Source: URNF01 sp045634325 (GTDB taxonomy: Bacteria; Bacillota; Clostridia; Oscillospirales; Acutalibacteraceae). From it: 31,354 nt of DNA. The stretch spans positions 1 to 31,354 of the forward strand of contig JAZRAA010000055.1 in NCBI GenBank assembly GCA_045634325.1, written 5' to 3'. The translations under genes and the position numbers were made by a program. The notes beneath the pieces are model-generated. The model saw nothing but the letters and a program-made list of their open reading frames with translations, had not been told where the DNA came from and did no database searches. Position 1 is the stretch's first letter. Each line of letters begins with the position of its first letter. Positions 1 through 7,639 of the stretch are shown here, piece after piece.

Positions 1-522
1 GGTTCTCACTGCTCCGTATGTAACGAAGTTCTTGTTGCACAGACGGTTGTTGATGCACTCGGCCACAGCTACGACGCTGTTGTAACTGCTCCGACTTGCA
101 CACAAGCTGGTTACACCACTTATACTTGCTCTTGCGGTGAAACCTATGTTGGTGACGAAGTTGCAGCTACCGGCCATGACCATGAAGCTGTTGTAACTGC
201 TCCGACTTGCACTGCGAATGGTTACACCACCTACACTTGCGCTTGCGGTGATACTTATGTTGCTGACGAAGTTACGGCTACCGGCCACACCGTGGTTGTA
301 GACCAAGCTGTTGCTCCGACCTGCACCGCAACGGGTTTGACTGAAGGCTCGCATTGCTCCGCCTGTGGCGAAGTTCTCGTTGCACAGACGGTTGTTGATG
401 CACTCGGCCACAGCTACGACGCTGTTGTAACTGCTCCGACTTGCACGGAAGCCGGTTACACCACTTATACTTGCTCTTGCGGTGATACTTATGTTGCTGA
501 CGAAGTTGCAGCTACCGGTCAT
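1..522 (+). repeat. Cys-rich coding repeats with 345-bp super-period
   Basis: Units start at about 67, 178, 289 and 412, with lengths of 37, 37, 41 and 37 codons; the partial unit at 1-66 is the end of another 41-codon unit. Bases 34-101 and 379-446 are identical over 68 bp at an offset of exactly 345 bp, so the repeats are similar at DNA level and not only as protein. Such near-identical in-frame repeats favour copy-number change by recombination or slippage. Confidence 0.9.
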
Positions 523-1272
523 GATTGGGCAAACGATATGGACACCGAATGTGATGTTTGCGGTGAGACCAGAAGTGTTGTTGGCGCTGAAACTGCCCAA
601 GACGGTAAGGTGTATATCAACATTGCATTGAAGCAAGGCGAAGAAATCTTTGGTGCTATTTGGCTGAAAGACGGCGACAACTACTATGCAGTTGTTCGCG
701 TTGGTTTCCAAGCCGGTGGAACTTCCGATAAATTTGAAGTCGTCGGTGCTCCGGCAGACCTCAATCTTGATGCTTGCGAAATCAAAGCCGAGATCGATAC
801 GCCTACCAAGGATAAACCTAACATTACGTCTGTCGGTGTTGCGCATAGTACACAGTTTATTGAGACACCCAGCTTGCGTTTTGTGAGTCGTTTTACTCGT
901 GTGGAAGATAATGGCGTGGAATGTGTGGTATTGGATGGACAACAGTATGAATTACTTGACTATGGTGTTGTGGCTGCTTCTAAATCCGGTATGTTAATTG
1001 ATCTTGGCACTTCTGATTTGGATGCTATCAAGGCATCGATGACAGTTGAAGCACCTGAGATGATGCAGTGGACTAAAGTTGTCAGCTTCAAACAAGCAGG
1101 TATTTTGTATGACGACTGCGATGCTTACATTGATATGGCGTTGACCTTCACCAACATTAAGAACATGAGCGTTGACTATTACACTCGTTCTTATGTCACG
1201 GTACAAGATGGTGACGAGGTATTGACTCTGTATGGTGGCTTCGCTTATGGCAACTACGCCGAATACAATTAA
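1..1272 (+). CDS. Repeat-containing surface/secreted protein, 5'-truncated by window edge
   Basis: An open frame runs from base 1 to the stop at 1270-1272 (423 visible codons); the true start lies outside the window, and the internal ATG at 292 sits inside a repeat and is not a start. Bases 1-522 encode Cys-rich repeats of 37 and 41 residues, each ending in GH, with motifs such as APTCT, GYTTYTC and CGDTY. One 37+37+41 block gives a 345-bp period. After a last CDVCGE motif (about 550-570) comes a repeat-free C-terminal domain of about 235 residues, with a segment starting SLRFVSRF and a later YYTRSYV, similar in pattern to C-terminal domains of clostridial surface proteins. No sortase motif or membrane anchor is visible at the C-terminus. 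Its role is unknown; a surface or secreted location is inferred from family resemblance, because the signal peptide is not in the window. Confidence 0.8.
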   Translation, partial: GSHCSVCNEVLVAQTVVDALGHSYDAVVTAPTCTQAGYTTYTCSCGETYVGDEVAATGHDHEAVVTAPTCTANGYTTYTCACGDTYVADEVTATGHTVVVDQAVAPTCTATGLTEGSHCSACGEVLVAQTVVDALGHSYDAVVTAPTCTEAGYTTYTCSCGDTYVADEVAATGHDWANDMDTECDVCGETRSVVGAETAQDGKVYINIALKQGEEIFGAIWLKDGDNYYAVVRVGFQAGGTSDKFEVVGAPADLNLDACEIKAEIDTPTKDKPNITSVGVAHSTQFIETPSLRFVSRFTRVEDNGVECVVLDGQQYELLDYGVVAASKSGMLIDLGTSDLDAIKASMTVEAPEMMQWTKVVSFKQAGILYDDCDAYIDMALTFTNIKNMSVDYYTRSYVTVQDGDEVLTLYGGFAYGNYAEYN

Positions 1273-1314
1273 CAAGTTAAATTTTTGTCACTTGTATGTA
1301 AGGAGATGAAACAG

Positions 1315-1440
1315 ATGCAGAAAGTATACAACGCTCCCCAAATGGAGTTTGTGAACTTTGCTGTCAATCATGTGATTGCTGCAAATGGTGAGCTCGATGT
1401 TGACTCTGGATTAGTTACCCCGCCTGAAGGCTCTATGTAA
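1315..1440 (+). CDS. Short 41-residue peptide of unknown function
   Basis: A small ORF begins 42 bp after the surface-protein stop. AAGGAG at 1300-1305 lies 9 nt before the ATG at 1315; the in-frame ATG at 1306 abuts the AAGGAG and is unlikely to be used. The peptide starts MQKVYNAPQMEFVNF, has a middle NHVIAANG, and ends in a short acidic/proline tail (VTPPEGSM). It has no Cys and no obvious signal peptide. Short clostridial peptides with a Y-x-x-P-x-M-E-x-x-x-F start followed by a VI-A-(S/N)-G core are familiar to me as unannotated small ORFs, but I cannot assign a function. The strong ribosome binding site, position in the same transcript and the terminator 38 bp downstream argue that it is a real gene. 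Confidence 0.6.
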   Translation: MQKVYNAPQMEFVNFAVNHVIAANGELDVDSGLVTPPEGSM

Positions 1441-1477
1441 GCAAATGTGCTTTAGATTGTAAAATCTAATATGTAAG

Positions 1478-1510
1478 AAAACCCCTCCGCAAAAGCGGAG
1501 GGGTTTTCGT
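1478..1510 (+). terminator. Intrinsic terminator of surface protein/peptide transcript
   Basis: A 13-bp perfect stem (1478-1490 with 1495-1507, core CCCCTCCGC) has an AAAA loop and ends in a TTTT run. It follows the small peptide gene by 38 bp. A weaker hairpin (1452-1458 with 1463-1469) lies just before it. Confidence 0.9.
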
Positions 1511-1521
1511 TATGGCAAAAT

Positions 1522-1552
1522 AAAAACTCCCTTTCAAACGAAGGGAGTTTTT
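1522..1552 (-). terminator. Intrinsic terminator of murC
   Basis: A 12-bp perfect stem (1522-1533 with 1541-1552, AAAAACTCCCTT and its complement) with a 7-nt loop lies 10 bp beyond the murC stop. Read on the minus strand the stem ends in a T run. By symmetry it could also back up the plus-strand terminator at 1478. Confidence 0.85.
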
Positions 1553-1561
1553 ACGATGGTT

Positions 1562-2935
1562 TTATTTATTTTTTAGTTTTTCACGCATCATACGTGCACA
1601 TTTATAAATATCTCCGCCGCCCATGGTGAGCACCAAATCACCCGGTTTTACATTCTCGGTAATAAAATCTGCGATTTCGGGGAAGGTGGCGATATAGTGT
1701 GCGTTGTCGATTTTATCTGTGATATCGGTAGAGTGCACGTTCCATTCGTTTGTTTCTCTTGAGCCCATGATATCGCTCACCACGACTTTATCAGCGAGCG
1801 CTAAAGCTTCGGCAAACTCGTCTAAATGCCTTGCGGTACGGGAAAATGTAAACGGTTGGAATACCGCCCACACGCGACTATAAGGCATTCGTTTTGCCGT
1901 GGAAACAGTAGCGGCGATTTCGGTAGGATGGTGCGCGTAGTCGTCAATAAAAGTTACACCGTCAACTTCGCCTAATATTTCAAACCGTCTGCCTGCGCCA
2001 TGGAAATGTGCGATGCCGTCACGGATAGCTTCCGGAGATACATCATACAGCGAAGCTGCCGCCGCGACGGCTAATGAGTTAGCTACATTGTGTTTACCCG
2101 GTACACCGAGCGTGATGGCGGTCATAAATACACCGTTGTGATATAAGTCGTATACGCCGTATGCGCCGTTTTCAGTACGAATATTGTCTGCATACCAGTT
2201 GTAGTCGGGGGAGAAGCCGTAGGAAATCAATTGCTCCTGCGAAATGTTTTCTATAGCCTTACAAGTGTTTTTGTCATCCGCATTATATATCACCTTACCT
2301 GTGGTTTTTGCGGAGAATTTTGCGAATGATGCGATGACGTTTTCCAGAGAACCGAAGTAATCGAGATGGTCTGCATCCACATTTAAGATAATGGAAACGG
2401 CGGGGGACATGGCTTGATAATGGTCTTGGAATTCGCACGCTTCACATACCATGATGTCGCTGTTGCCGGCTCTGCCGTTGGCGTCAATCAGCGGCAATCG
2501 ACCACCGATAAACAAGCTGGGATCTTTTTCTGCTTCCAGTAACACCTGTGCCAACATAGAGGTGGTGGTGGTTTTTCCATGTGTACCCGCAACAGCGATG
2601 GTATTTTTGTATTGTCGAGAAATATAGCCGAGTAACTGTGCACGTTCAATCAGCGGGATGCCGGATGCCTCTGCCGCGCGTTTTTCGGGGTTATCATTGC
2701 CGACAGCGATAGTATACACAACCATATCGGCATCGATGATGTTTTCGGCTTTATGGCCCATGTAAACGGGGATACCCAAAGCACGGATGCGGGCAAGGTT
2801 GTCCGATTCGTTGTTGTCAGAGCCGGAGAGTACAAAACCGCGACTGTGCAGAATTTCCGCAAGCGGGCGCATGCCGGAGCCGCCGATACCGATAAAATGT
2901 ATACGGCGTATATTTTTCAGTAAATCGTCGTGCAT
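1562..2935 (-). CDS. murC: UDP-N-acetylmuramate--L-alanine ligase
   Basis: MurC adds L-Ala to UDP-MurNAc using ATP, the first peptide-forming step of cytoplasmic peptidoglycan precursor synthesis. The 457-residue protein has the N-terminal nucleotide-sugar-binding glycine loop (HFIGIGGSGM, residues 13-22), the Mur-ligase ATP loop GTHGKT (116-121) and the MurC-typical segment FIDDYAHHPTEIAAT. Length is normal for the family. The frame stays open upstream to 3082, but I chose the ATG at 2935: the family N-terminus fits there, and AAAGGA lies just upstream of it, whereas the extra 49 residues are AT-rich and low in complexity. It is monocistronic, divergent from miaB, and ends at its own terminator. 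A possible -10 (TATACT on the minus strand, about 2967-2972) has no good -35. Confidence 0.96.
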   Translation of the reverse strand: MHDDLLKNIRRIHFIGIGGSGMRPLAEILHSRGFVLSGSDNNESDNLARIRALGIPVYMGHKAENIIDADMVVYTIAVGNDNPEKRAAEASGIPLIERAQLLGYISRQYKNTIAVAGTHGKTTTTSMLAQVLLEAEKDPSLFIGGRLPLIDANGRAGNSDIMVCEACEFQDHYQAMSPAVSIILNVDADHLDYFGSLENVIASFAKFSAKTTGKVIYNADDKNTCKAIENISQEQLISYGFSPDYNWYADNIRTENGAYGVYDLYHNGVFMTAITLGVPGKHNVANSLAVAAAASLYDVSPEAIRDGIAHFHGAGRRFEILGEVDGVTFIDDYAHHPTEIAATVSTAKRMPYSRVWAVFQPFTFSRTARHLDEFAEALALADKVVVSDIMGSRETNEWNVHSTDITDKIDNAHYIATFPEIADFITENVKPGDLVLTMGGGDIYKCARMMREKLKNK

Positions 2936-3067
2936 GATTGTTGATCCTTTCTTGTGCGCTTGGTCATATAGTATATTGTTATTGTACCAAAAAGAAAACC
3001 TTTTTTCTATATTTTTCCGCAAAAATAATTTTCTTTTATTTTGTTTTAAATTTCCACTCTGAAAACA

Positions 3068-3096
3068 TTGCAAAATTTTCAAAAAAATGCTAGAAT
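3068..3096 (+). promoter_or_regulatory. Sigma-A-like promoter for the miaB operon
   Basis: TTGCAA (3068-3073) and TAGAAT (3091-3096) are separated by 17 bp, with a TG at 3088-3089 giving an extended -10. It ends 35 bp before the miaB start and AAAGGA precedes the ATG. It probably drives the whole plus-strand block that follows. Confidence 0.75.
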
Positions 3097-3131
3097 AAAT
3101 CTGTATATATTCTGCTTGAAAGGAATTTTTT

Positions 3132-4541
3132 ATGTCCGATATTCAGCAAGTTTCTGTAGAGGTACTGGAGCAACAAAAAGAATTTGCTGCTCGTGTGCGG
3201 GAGTATTATGAAATACATCATAATGGCGTGCAACCATTGGCTTTTGTGCGTACTTACGGTTGTCAGCAAAACGTATCCGATTCGGAGCGTATGAAGGGTA
3301 TGTTGGCGGAAATGGGTTTTGATTTTACCGAAACGCCGGATGATGCCGATTTTATCTTATTTAACACCTGCGCCGTGCGTGAACACGCTGTAGACCGTGT
3401 GTTCGGCAATGTGGGTGCTTTAAAACACATCAAACGTCGCCGCCCACATACGTTGATTGCGGTGTGCGGTTGTATGGTACAGCAAGAACACGTAGCAAAA
3501 CGTTTGCGCGAGCATTATCCTTTTGTGGGGCTTGTGTTTGGCACGCACGTGGTACATCGTTTGGCGGAATTGATTTTTTCAGCCTTGCAAAGTCCGCGTC
3601 AATTGACCATTACCCCCAATATGGACGGCGTGATTGCGGAAGGTCTGCCTGTGCGTCGTGACGGCGAATTTAAAGCATTTGTACCGATTATGTACGGTTG
3701 CAACAACTTTTGCACATACTGTATTGTACCGTATGTGCGTGGAAGAGAACGCAGTCGAGACCCGCAGTGCGTTTTGCGTGAGGTAGAGGAACTGGTAAAA
3801 GCAGGCTATACCGATATTACCTTGCTCGGCCAAAACGTTAATTCCTATGGTAAAAGTGAAAAGTTCGAGGTGGATTTTCCTGAACTGTTGCGCAGAGTGA
3901 ATGCTATTAAGGGCGACTTTGTTATTCGGTTTATGACTTCGCACCCCAAGGATGCAACAAATCGTTTATTCGATACTATTGCGGATTGCGAAAAGGTGTC
4001 TCGACATTTTCATTTGCCGTTCCAGTCGGGTAATGACCGCATCTTGAAAGAAATGAATCGGCATTATACCCGTGAGGAATATTTATCGCTCGTACGGTAT
4101 GCGCGCAGTGTCATTCCGAATATTTCGTTCACCAGTGATGTCATCGTGGGTTTCCCCGGTGAAACCAGAGCGGAATTTGAGGACACGCTTTCTTTGATTG
4201 AAGAAGTAGGATTTGCGTCACTGTTTACATTCATCTATTCTCCGCGTGTGGGTACGCCGGCGGCTCAGATGCCCGACCCTGTCACCAAAAAAGAGAAGAC
4301 GGAACGGTTACAGGAGTTGAACGACTTGCAAGAACGGTTGTCTGGCGAGCGGTTACAAACAATGATTGGTACTGCGCATCGCGCATTGGTGGAATGTGAG
4401 AAAGAAGCGTATATGGAAGCGCGTTTGCAGGACAATAGTGTGGTTCGTATCCCGCTGGGTAGTGCGCCTATTGGCAGTTACGTCCGTATTGAAATTACCG
4501 CCGCACGTAGTTATTATGCGGAAGGTAAGGTTTTGGAATAA
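3132..4541 (+). CDS. miaB: tRNA-2-methylthio-N6-dimethylallyladenosine synthase
   Basis: MiaB is a radical-SAM methylthiotransferase that adds the 2-methylthio group to isopentenyl-A37 of tRNAs, acting after MiaA, which is encoded further down the same block. The 469-residue protein has the N-terminal methylthiotransferase domain with cluster cysteines at C44 (TYGCQQN), C80 (NTCAV) and C114 (CGCM), the radical-SAM CX3CX2C motif at C190, C194 and C197 (GCNNFCTYC), and a C-terminal TRAM domain from about residue 405. The start has AAAGGA upstream. The gene order miaB-ricA-mutS-mutL matches ymcB-ymcA-(cotE)-mutS-mutL of Bacillus, with cotE missing. Confidence 0.97.
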   Translation: MSDIQQVSVEVLEQQKEFAARVREYYEIHHNGVQPLAFVRTYGCQQNVSDSERMKGMLAEMGFDFTETPDDADFILFNTCAVREHAVDRVFGNVGALKHIKRRRPHTLIAVCGCMVQQEHVAKRLREHYPFVGLVFGTHVVHRLAELIFSALQSPRQLTITPNMDGVIAEGLPVRRDGEFKAFVPIMYGCNNFCTYCIVPYVRGRERSRDPQCVLREVEELVKAGYTDITLLGQNVNSYGKSEKFEVDFPELLRRVNAIKGDFVIRFMTSHPKDATNRLFDTIADCEKVSRHFHLPFQSGNDRILKEMNRHYTREEYLSLVRYARSVIPNISFTSDVIVGFPGETRAEFEDTLSLIEEVGFASLFTFIYSPRVGTPAAQMPDPVTKKEKTERLQELNDLQERLSGERLQTMIGTAHRALVECEKEAYMEARLQDNSVVRIPLGSAPIGSYVRIEITAARSYYAEGKVLE

Positions 4542-4556
4542 GAAAGGAAAAAGAAA

Positions 4557-4964
4557 ATGGAAAAGATTTTACAGATGACAAAAGATTTAGGACATGCATT
4601 ACAACAGGAAGAAAGTTTTCTGAAAATGCAAGCGGCACAGAATGCCGCAGATGCGGATGGCGATTTGCAGTCTTTGATTGGTGAGTTTAATCTGAAACGA
4701 ATGGCTATCAATGAACAAGCGGCCAATCCGGATGCGGATGAAGCGAAGAAAAAACAATTGGATGAGGAAATTCGAGCGGTATATGCACAAATCATGGAAA
4801 ATCCCAGTATGAAAGCGTATAACGAAGCGAAAACCGATTTTGATCAAATCGCACGTGCAGTAACCACTATCATCAATATGTCAATGCAGGGTATCGACCC
4901 CGACACCTATGATGAAAACGGCAGTTGCGGCGGAAATTGTGCTTCTTGCGGCGGTTGCCACTGA
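4557..4964 (+). CDS. YlbF/YmcA (RicA/RicF) family protein with Cys-rich tail
   Basis: This is a 135-residue, mostly helical protein of the YlbF/YmcA family. In Bacillus, YmcA (RicA), YlbF and YaaT form a Fe-S-containing complex affecting RNase Y-dependent mRNA processing and development. Identification rests on the helical pattern and on synteny directly after miaB, where ymcA sits in Bacillus. Residues 1-110 are Glu/Gln/Ala-rich helices; residues 121-135 form a Gly/Cys tail with C124, C128, C131 and C134 (CGGNCASCGGCH), a plausible metal or Fe-S site. It starts 15 bp after miaB, with AAAGGAAAAAG just upstream. Whether it is the RicA or RicF orthologue cannot be settled here, so no symbol is given. 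Confidence 0.8.
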   Translation: MEKILQMTKDLGHALQQEESFLKMQAAQNAADADGDLQSLIGEFNLKRMAINEQAANPDADEAKKKQLDEEIRAVYAQIMENPSMKAYNEAKTDFDQIARAVTTIINMSMQGIDPDTYDENGSCGGNCASCGGCH

Positions 4965-4997
4965 TACTAAGACACACAAAAGCAGGGATGTGAGTAC

Positions 4998-7622
4998 ATG
5001 GCGGAATTTACCCCCATGATGAAACAGTATTTCGAAATCAAAAAACAACATGAAAACTGCATTTTGTTTTATCGTTTAGGCGATTTTTATGAAATGTTTT
5101 TTAAGGACGCCGAAGTGGCATCCAAAGAACTGGAATTGACCCTGACCGGCAGAGATTGTGGACAGGAGGAGCGCGCGCCTATGTGCGGTGTTCCGTTCCA
5201 TAGTTGCGAAGGGTATATTGCTCGTTTGGTGGAAAAAGGGTATAAGGTTGCCATTTGTGAGCAGACCGAAGACCCCGCCGCCGCAAAAGGACTTGTCAAG
5301 CGGGATGTAGTACGCATTATCACTCCCGGTACGGTCATTGAGGGCAGCATGCTGGATGAAAGCCGCAATAATTATCTTGCGGCTTTGTGGATATCCGAAA
5401 ATAAAAATGAGGCGGGCATTTGTTTTTGCGATTGCTCGACGGGTGATATACACGTTACGGCACTTGCCGGTGCGGAATTGCAAAATCGCATAGCAAATGA
5501 ACTGGCACGTTTTTCTCCCAGTGAAATATTGGTTAATGGCACCGCCGCCTTGGATAAAGCGGTACAAAGTTTTATCACCGATCGTTTGGGGCTCACAGCT
5601 GACGTGCAGGATGATGACCGTTTTGACGAACAAGTAACCGCACGGATTGTTAAAGAACATTTCGCATGTGATGACCTTTGCGGTTTGCAGTTGGAAGGGA
5701 AACCCGCTGCCGTGCGTGCGCTGGGATGCGTACTCGCATATTTGCGTGTCACCCAGATGGCAGGTTTGGAGCGGTTAAGCCAAGTACATGTGTATGAAGA
5801 TATTCAGTATATGCAATTGGATATTTCCGCGCGCCGTAATTTGGAATTGTTGGAAACCATGCGTTCCAAAGAAAAACGCGGTTCTTTGTTGGGTGTGTTG
5901 GACCGTACTTGTACGGCGATGGGTAAACGCCTTATCCGTTCTTGGATAGAGCAACCGCTTATTCAAAAGTTGGCGATTGATGCACGCTTGGATGCGGTAG
6001 AAGAATTACACGATAACGCTGTTTTGCGCAGTGAAATGCGTACAGCGTTGCGGGATGTATATGATTTGGATCGCATTATGACGCGCATTATTTACGGCAG
6101 TGCCAATGCACGAGAACTGCGTTCCTTATATCTGACTATCGGCAAGATTTTGCCGGTGAAACTGTTGCTCCAAAATGCAAAAGCACCGTTATTGTGTCAA
6201 TTGGAACAGCAAATTGATGCGTTACAAGATATTGAAGTGTTGCTGGGAAGTTCCATTGTAGACGAGCCGCCGTTTTCGGTGCGTGAAGGCGGCATGATTC
6301 GTGTCGGATACAATGCCGATTTGGACGAATTGCGTACCGATATGCAAGACGGCAAGAGCTTTATTGCTCGTGTGGAAGCGGCCGAGCGTGAAAAAACCGG
6401 TATTAAAAACTTGCGTGTAGGGTATAACCGCGTCTTCGGATATTATATCGAAATTCTGCGTTCATACACCGGGGAAATTCCCGAACACTACATACGTAAA
6501 CAAACGCTTGCCAATGCTGAACGGTATATCACCGAAGAATTAAAAGAACTGGAAACCCGCGTACTTACCGCGAAAGAACGCTCTATCGCGTTGGAATACC
6601 AGTTGTTTACCGCTGTGCGCACGGCGGTGGCGGCCCAGCTTACCCGTATCCAGCAAACTGCATCCGCACTCGCACAGTTAGATGTGCTGGCGTGTTTTGC
6701 AGAAGTTGCGGCGAGACAGCAATATCGTCGTCCTGAAATTCGTGAAAAGGGTGAAATTCGCATTGTAGCGGGTCGACATCCTGTTGTGGAATTTTTGTCG
6801 GATATGCCGTTTGTGCCTAATGACACCGTTCTGAATGACACAGATGAACGCATTGCGTTGATTACAGGCCCGAATATGGCAGGTAAGTCCACCTATATGC
6901 GTCAAACCGCACTGATTGTGCTGATGGCGCAAATTGGTTGTTTTGTGCCCGCGACAGCGGCGACTGTCGGCATTGTGGACAGTATTTTCACTCGCGTGGG
7001 CGCATCGGATGACTTGGCGGCGGGGCAGTCTACCTTTATGGTGGAGATGAGCGAAGTAGCGTATATTTTGCGACACGCTACTCGTAACAGCTTGATTATT
7101 TTCGATGAAATCGGCAGAGGCACCTCTACGTTTGACGGCATGAGTATCGCACGTGCAGTGCTGGAATTTGTGGCGGATGTGAAAAAATCAGGTGCGAAAG
7201 CACTGTTTGCGACCCATTACCACGAACTGAATGTGTTGGAAGAGTTGCTCGATGGTGTCAAGAATTATAATATTGCGGTGAAAAAGCGCGGTGATGCCAT
7301 CACGTTTTTGCGTCGCATTGTGCGTGGCCCCGCTGATGACAGTTATGGTATCGAAGTGGCAAAATTGGCGGGTATCCCGGATGGTGTGGTGACACGTGCC
7401 AAAGAGGTGCTGCGGGAAATTGTTTCGGAAAATGGTGGCAATACCAATGCCGTACAGATGCCTGCGCATATAGAAGAAGCACAGATGCAAATGACATTGG
7501 CGTGTGCGGCGGGGGACGCCCTTACGGCAGAACTCAAAACGATTGATGTCGATACCCTCACGCCCATTGAGGCGATGCAGGTGCTGTATGATTTGGTGAA
7601 AAAGGCCAAATCTTTGGAATAA
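4998..7622 (+). CDS. mutS: DNA mismatch repair protein MutS
   Basis: MutS recognises base mismatches and small loops and recruits MutL in an ATP-dependent way. The 874-residue protein is full length. It has the mismatch-wedge F-x-E motif (GDFYEMF, F30 and E32), connector and lever domains, the ATPase Walker A GPNMAGKST (residues 624-632), the Walker B with DE at 703-704 (IIFDEIGRG) and the following STFDG. The C-terminus keeps a short helical dimerisation tail. The start is the ATG at 4998, preceded by an AGGGATG-like site; the gap to the upstream gene is 33 bp. It is followed 17 bp later by mutL. Confidence 0.98.
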   Translation: MAEFTPMMKQYFEIKKQHENCILFYRLGDFYEMFFKDAEVASKELELTLTGRDCGQEERAPMCGVPFHSCEGYIARLVEKGYKVAICEQTEDPAAAKGLVKRDVVRIITPGTVIEGSMLDESRNNYLAALWISENKNEAGICFCDCSTGDIHVTALAGAELQNRIANELARFSPSEILVNGTAALDKAVQSFITDRLGLTADVQDDDRFDEQVTARIVKEHFACDDLCGLQLEGKPAAVRALGCVLAYLRVTQMAGLERLSQVHVYEDIQYMQLDISARRNLELLETMRSKEKRGSLLGVLDRTCTAMGKRLIRSWIEQPLIQKLAIDARLDAVEELHDNAVLRSEMRTALRDVYDLDRIMTRIIYGSANARELRSLYLTIGKILPVKLLLQNAKAPLLCQLEQQIDALQDIEVLLGSSIVDEPPFSVREGGMIRVGYNADLDELRTDMQDGKSFIARVEAAEREKTGIKNLRVGYNRVFGYYIEILRSYTGEIPEHYIRKQTLANAERYITEELKELETRVLTAKERSIALEYQLFTAVRTAVAAQLTRIQQTASALAQLDVLACFAEVAARQQYRRPEIREKGEIRIVAGRHPVVEFLSDMPFVPNDTVLNDTDERIALITGPNMAGKSTYMRQTALIVLMAQIGCFVPATAATVGIVDSIFTRVGASDDLAAGQSTFMVEMSEVAYILRHATRNSLIIFDEIGRGTSTFDGMSIARAVLEFVADVKKSGAKALFATHYHELNVLEELLDGVKNYNIAVKKRGDAITFLRRIVRGPADDSYGIEVAKLAGIPDGVVTRAKEVLREIVSENGGNTNAVQMPAHIEEAQMQMTLACAAGDALTAELKTIDVDTLTPIEAMQVLYDLVKKAKSLE

Positions 7623-7639
7623 ACAAAGGAGGAGATACC

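Noticed and set aside
1..522. Regular repeats suggesting a CRISPR array
   Set aside because: The repeats are in one open reading frame, vary at codon level, and lack unique spacers; they are protein-coding.
2936..3082. 49-residue N-terminal extension of murC
   Set aside because: The extension is AT-rich and lacks a ribosome binding site, while the ATG at 2935 has AAAGGA and matches the family start.
5076..5660. 194-codon minus-strand open frame
   Set aside because: It lies antisense to mutS, has no ribosome binding site and no recognisable domain; mutS explains the region.
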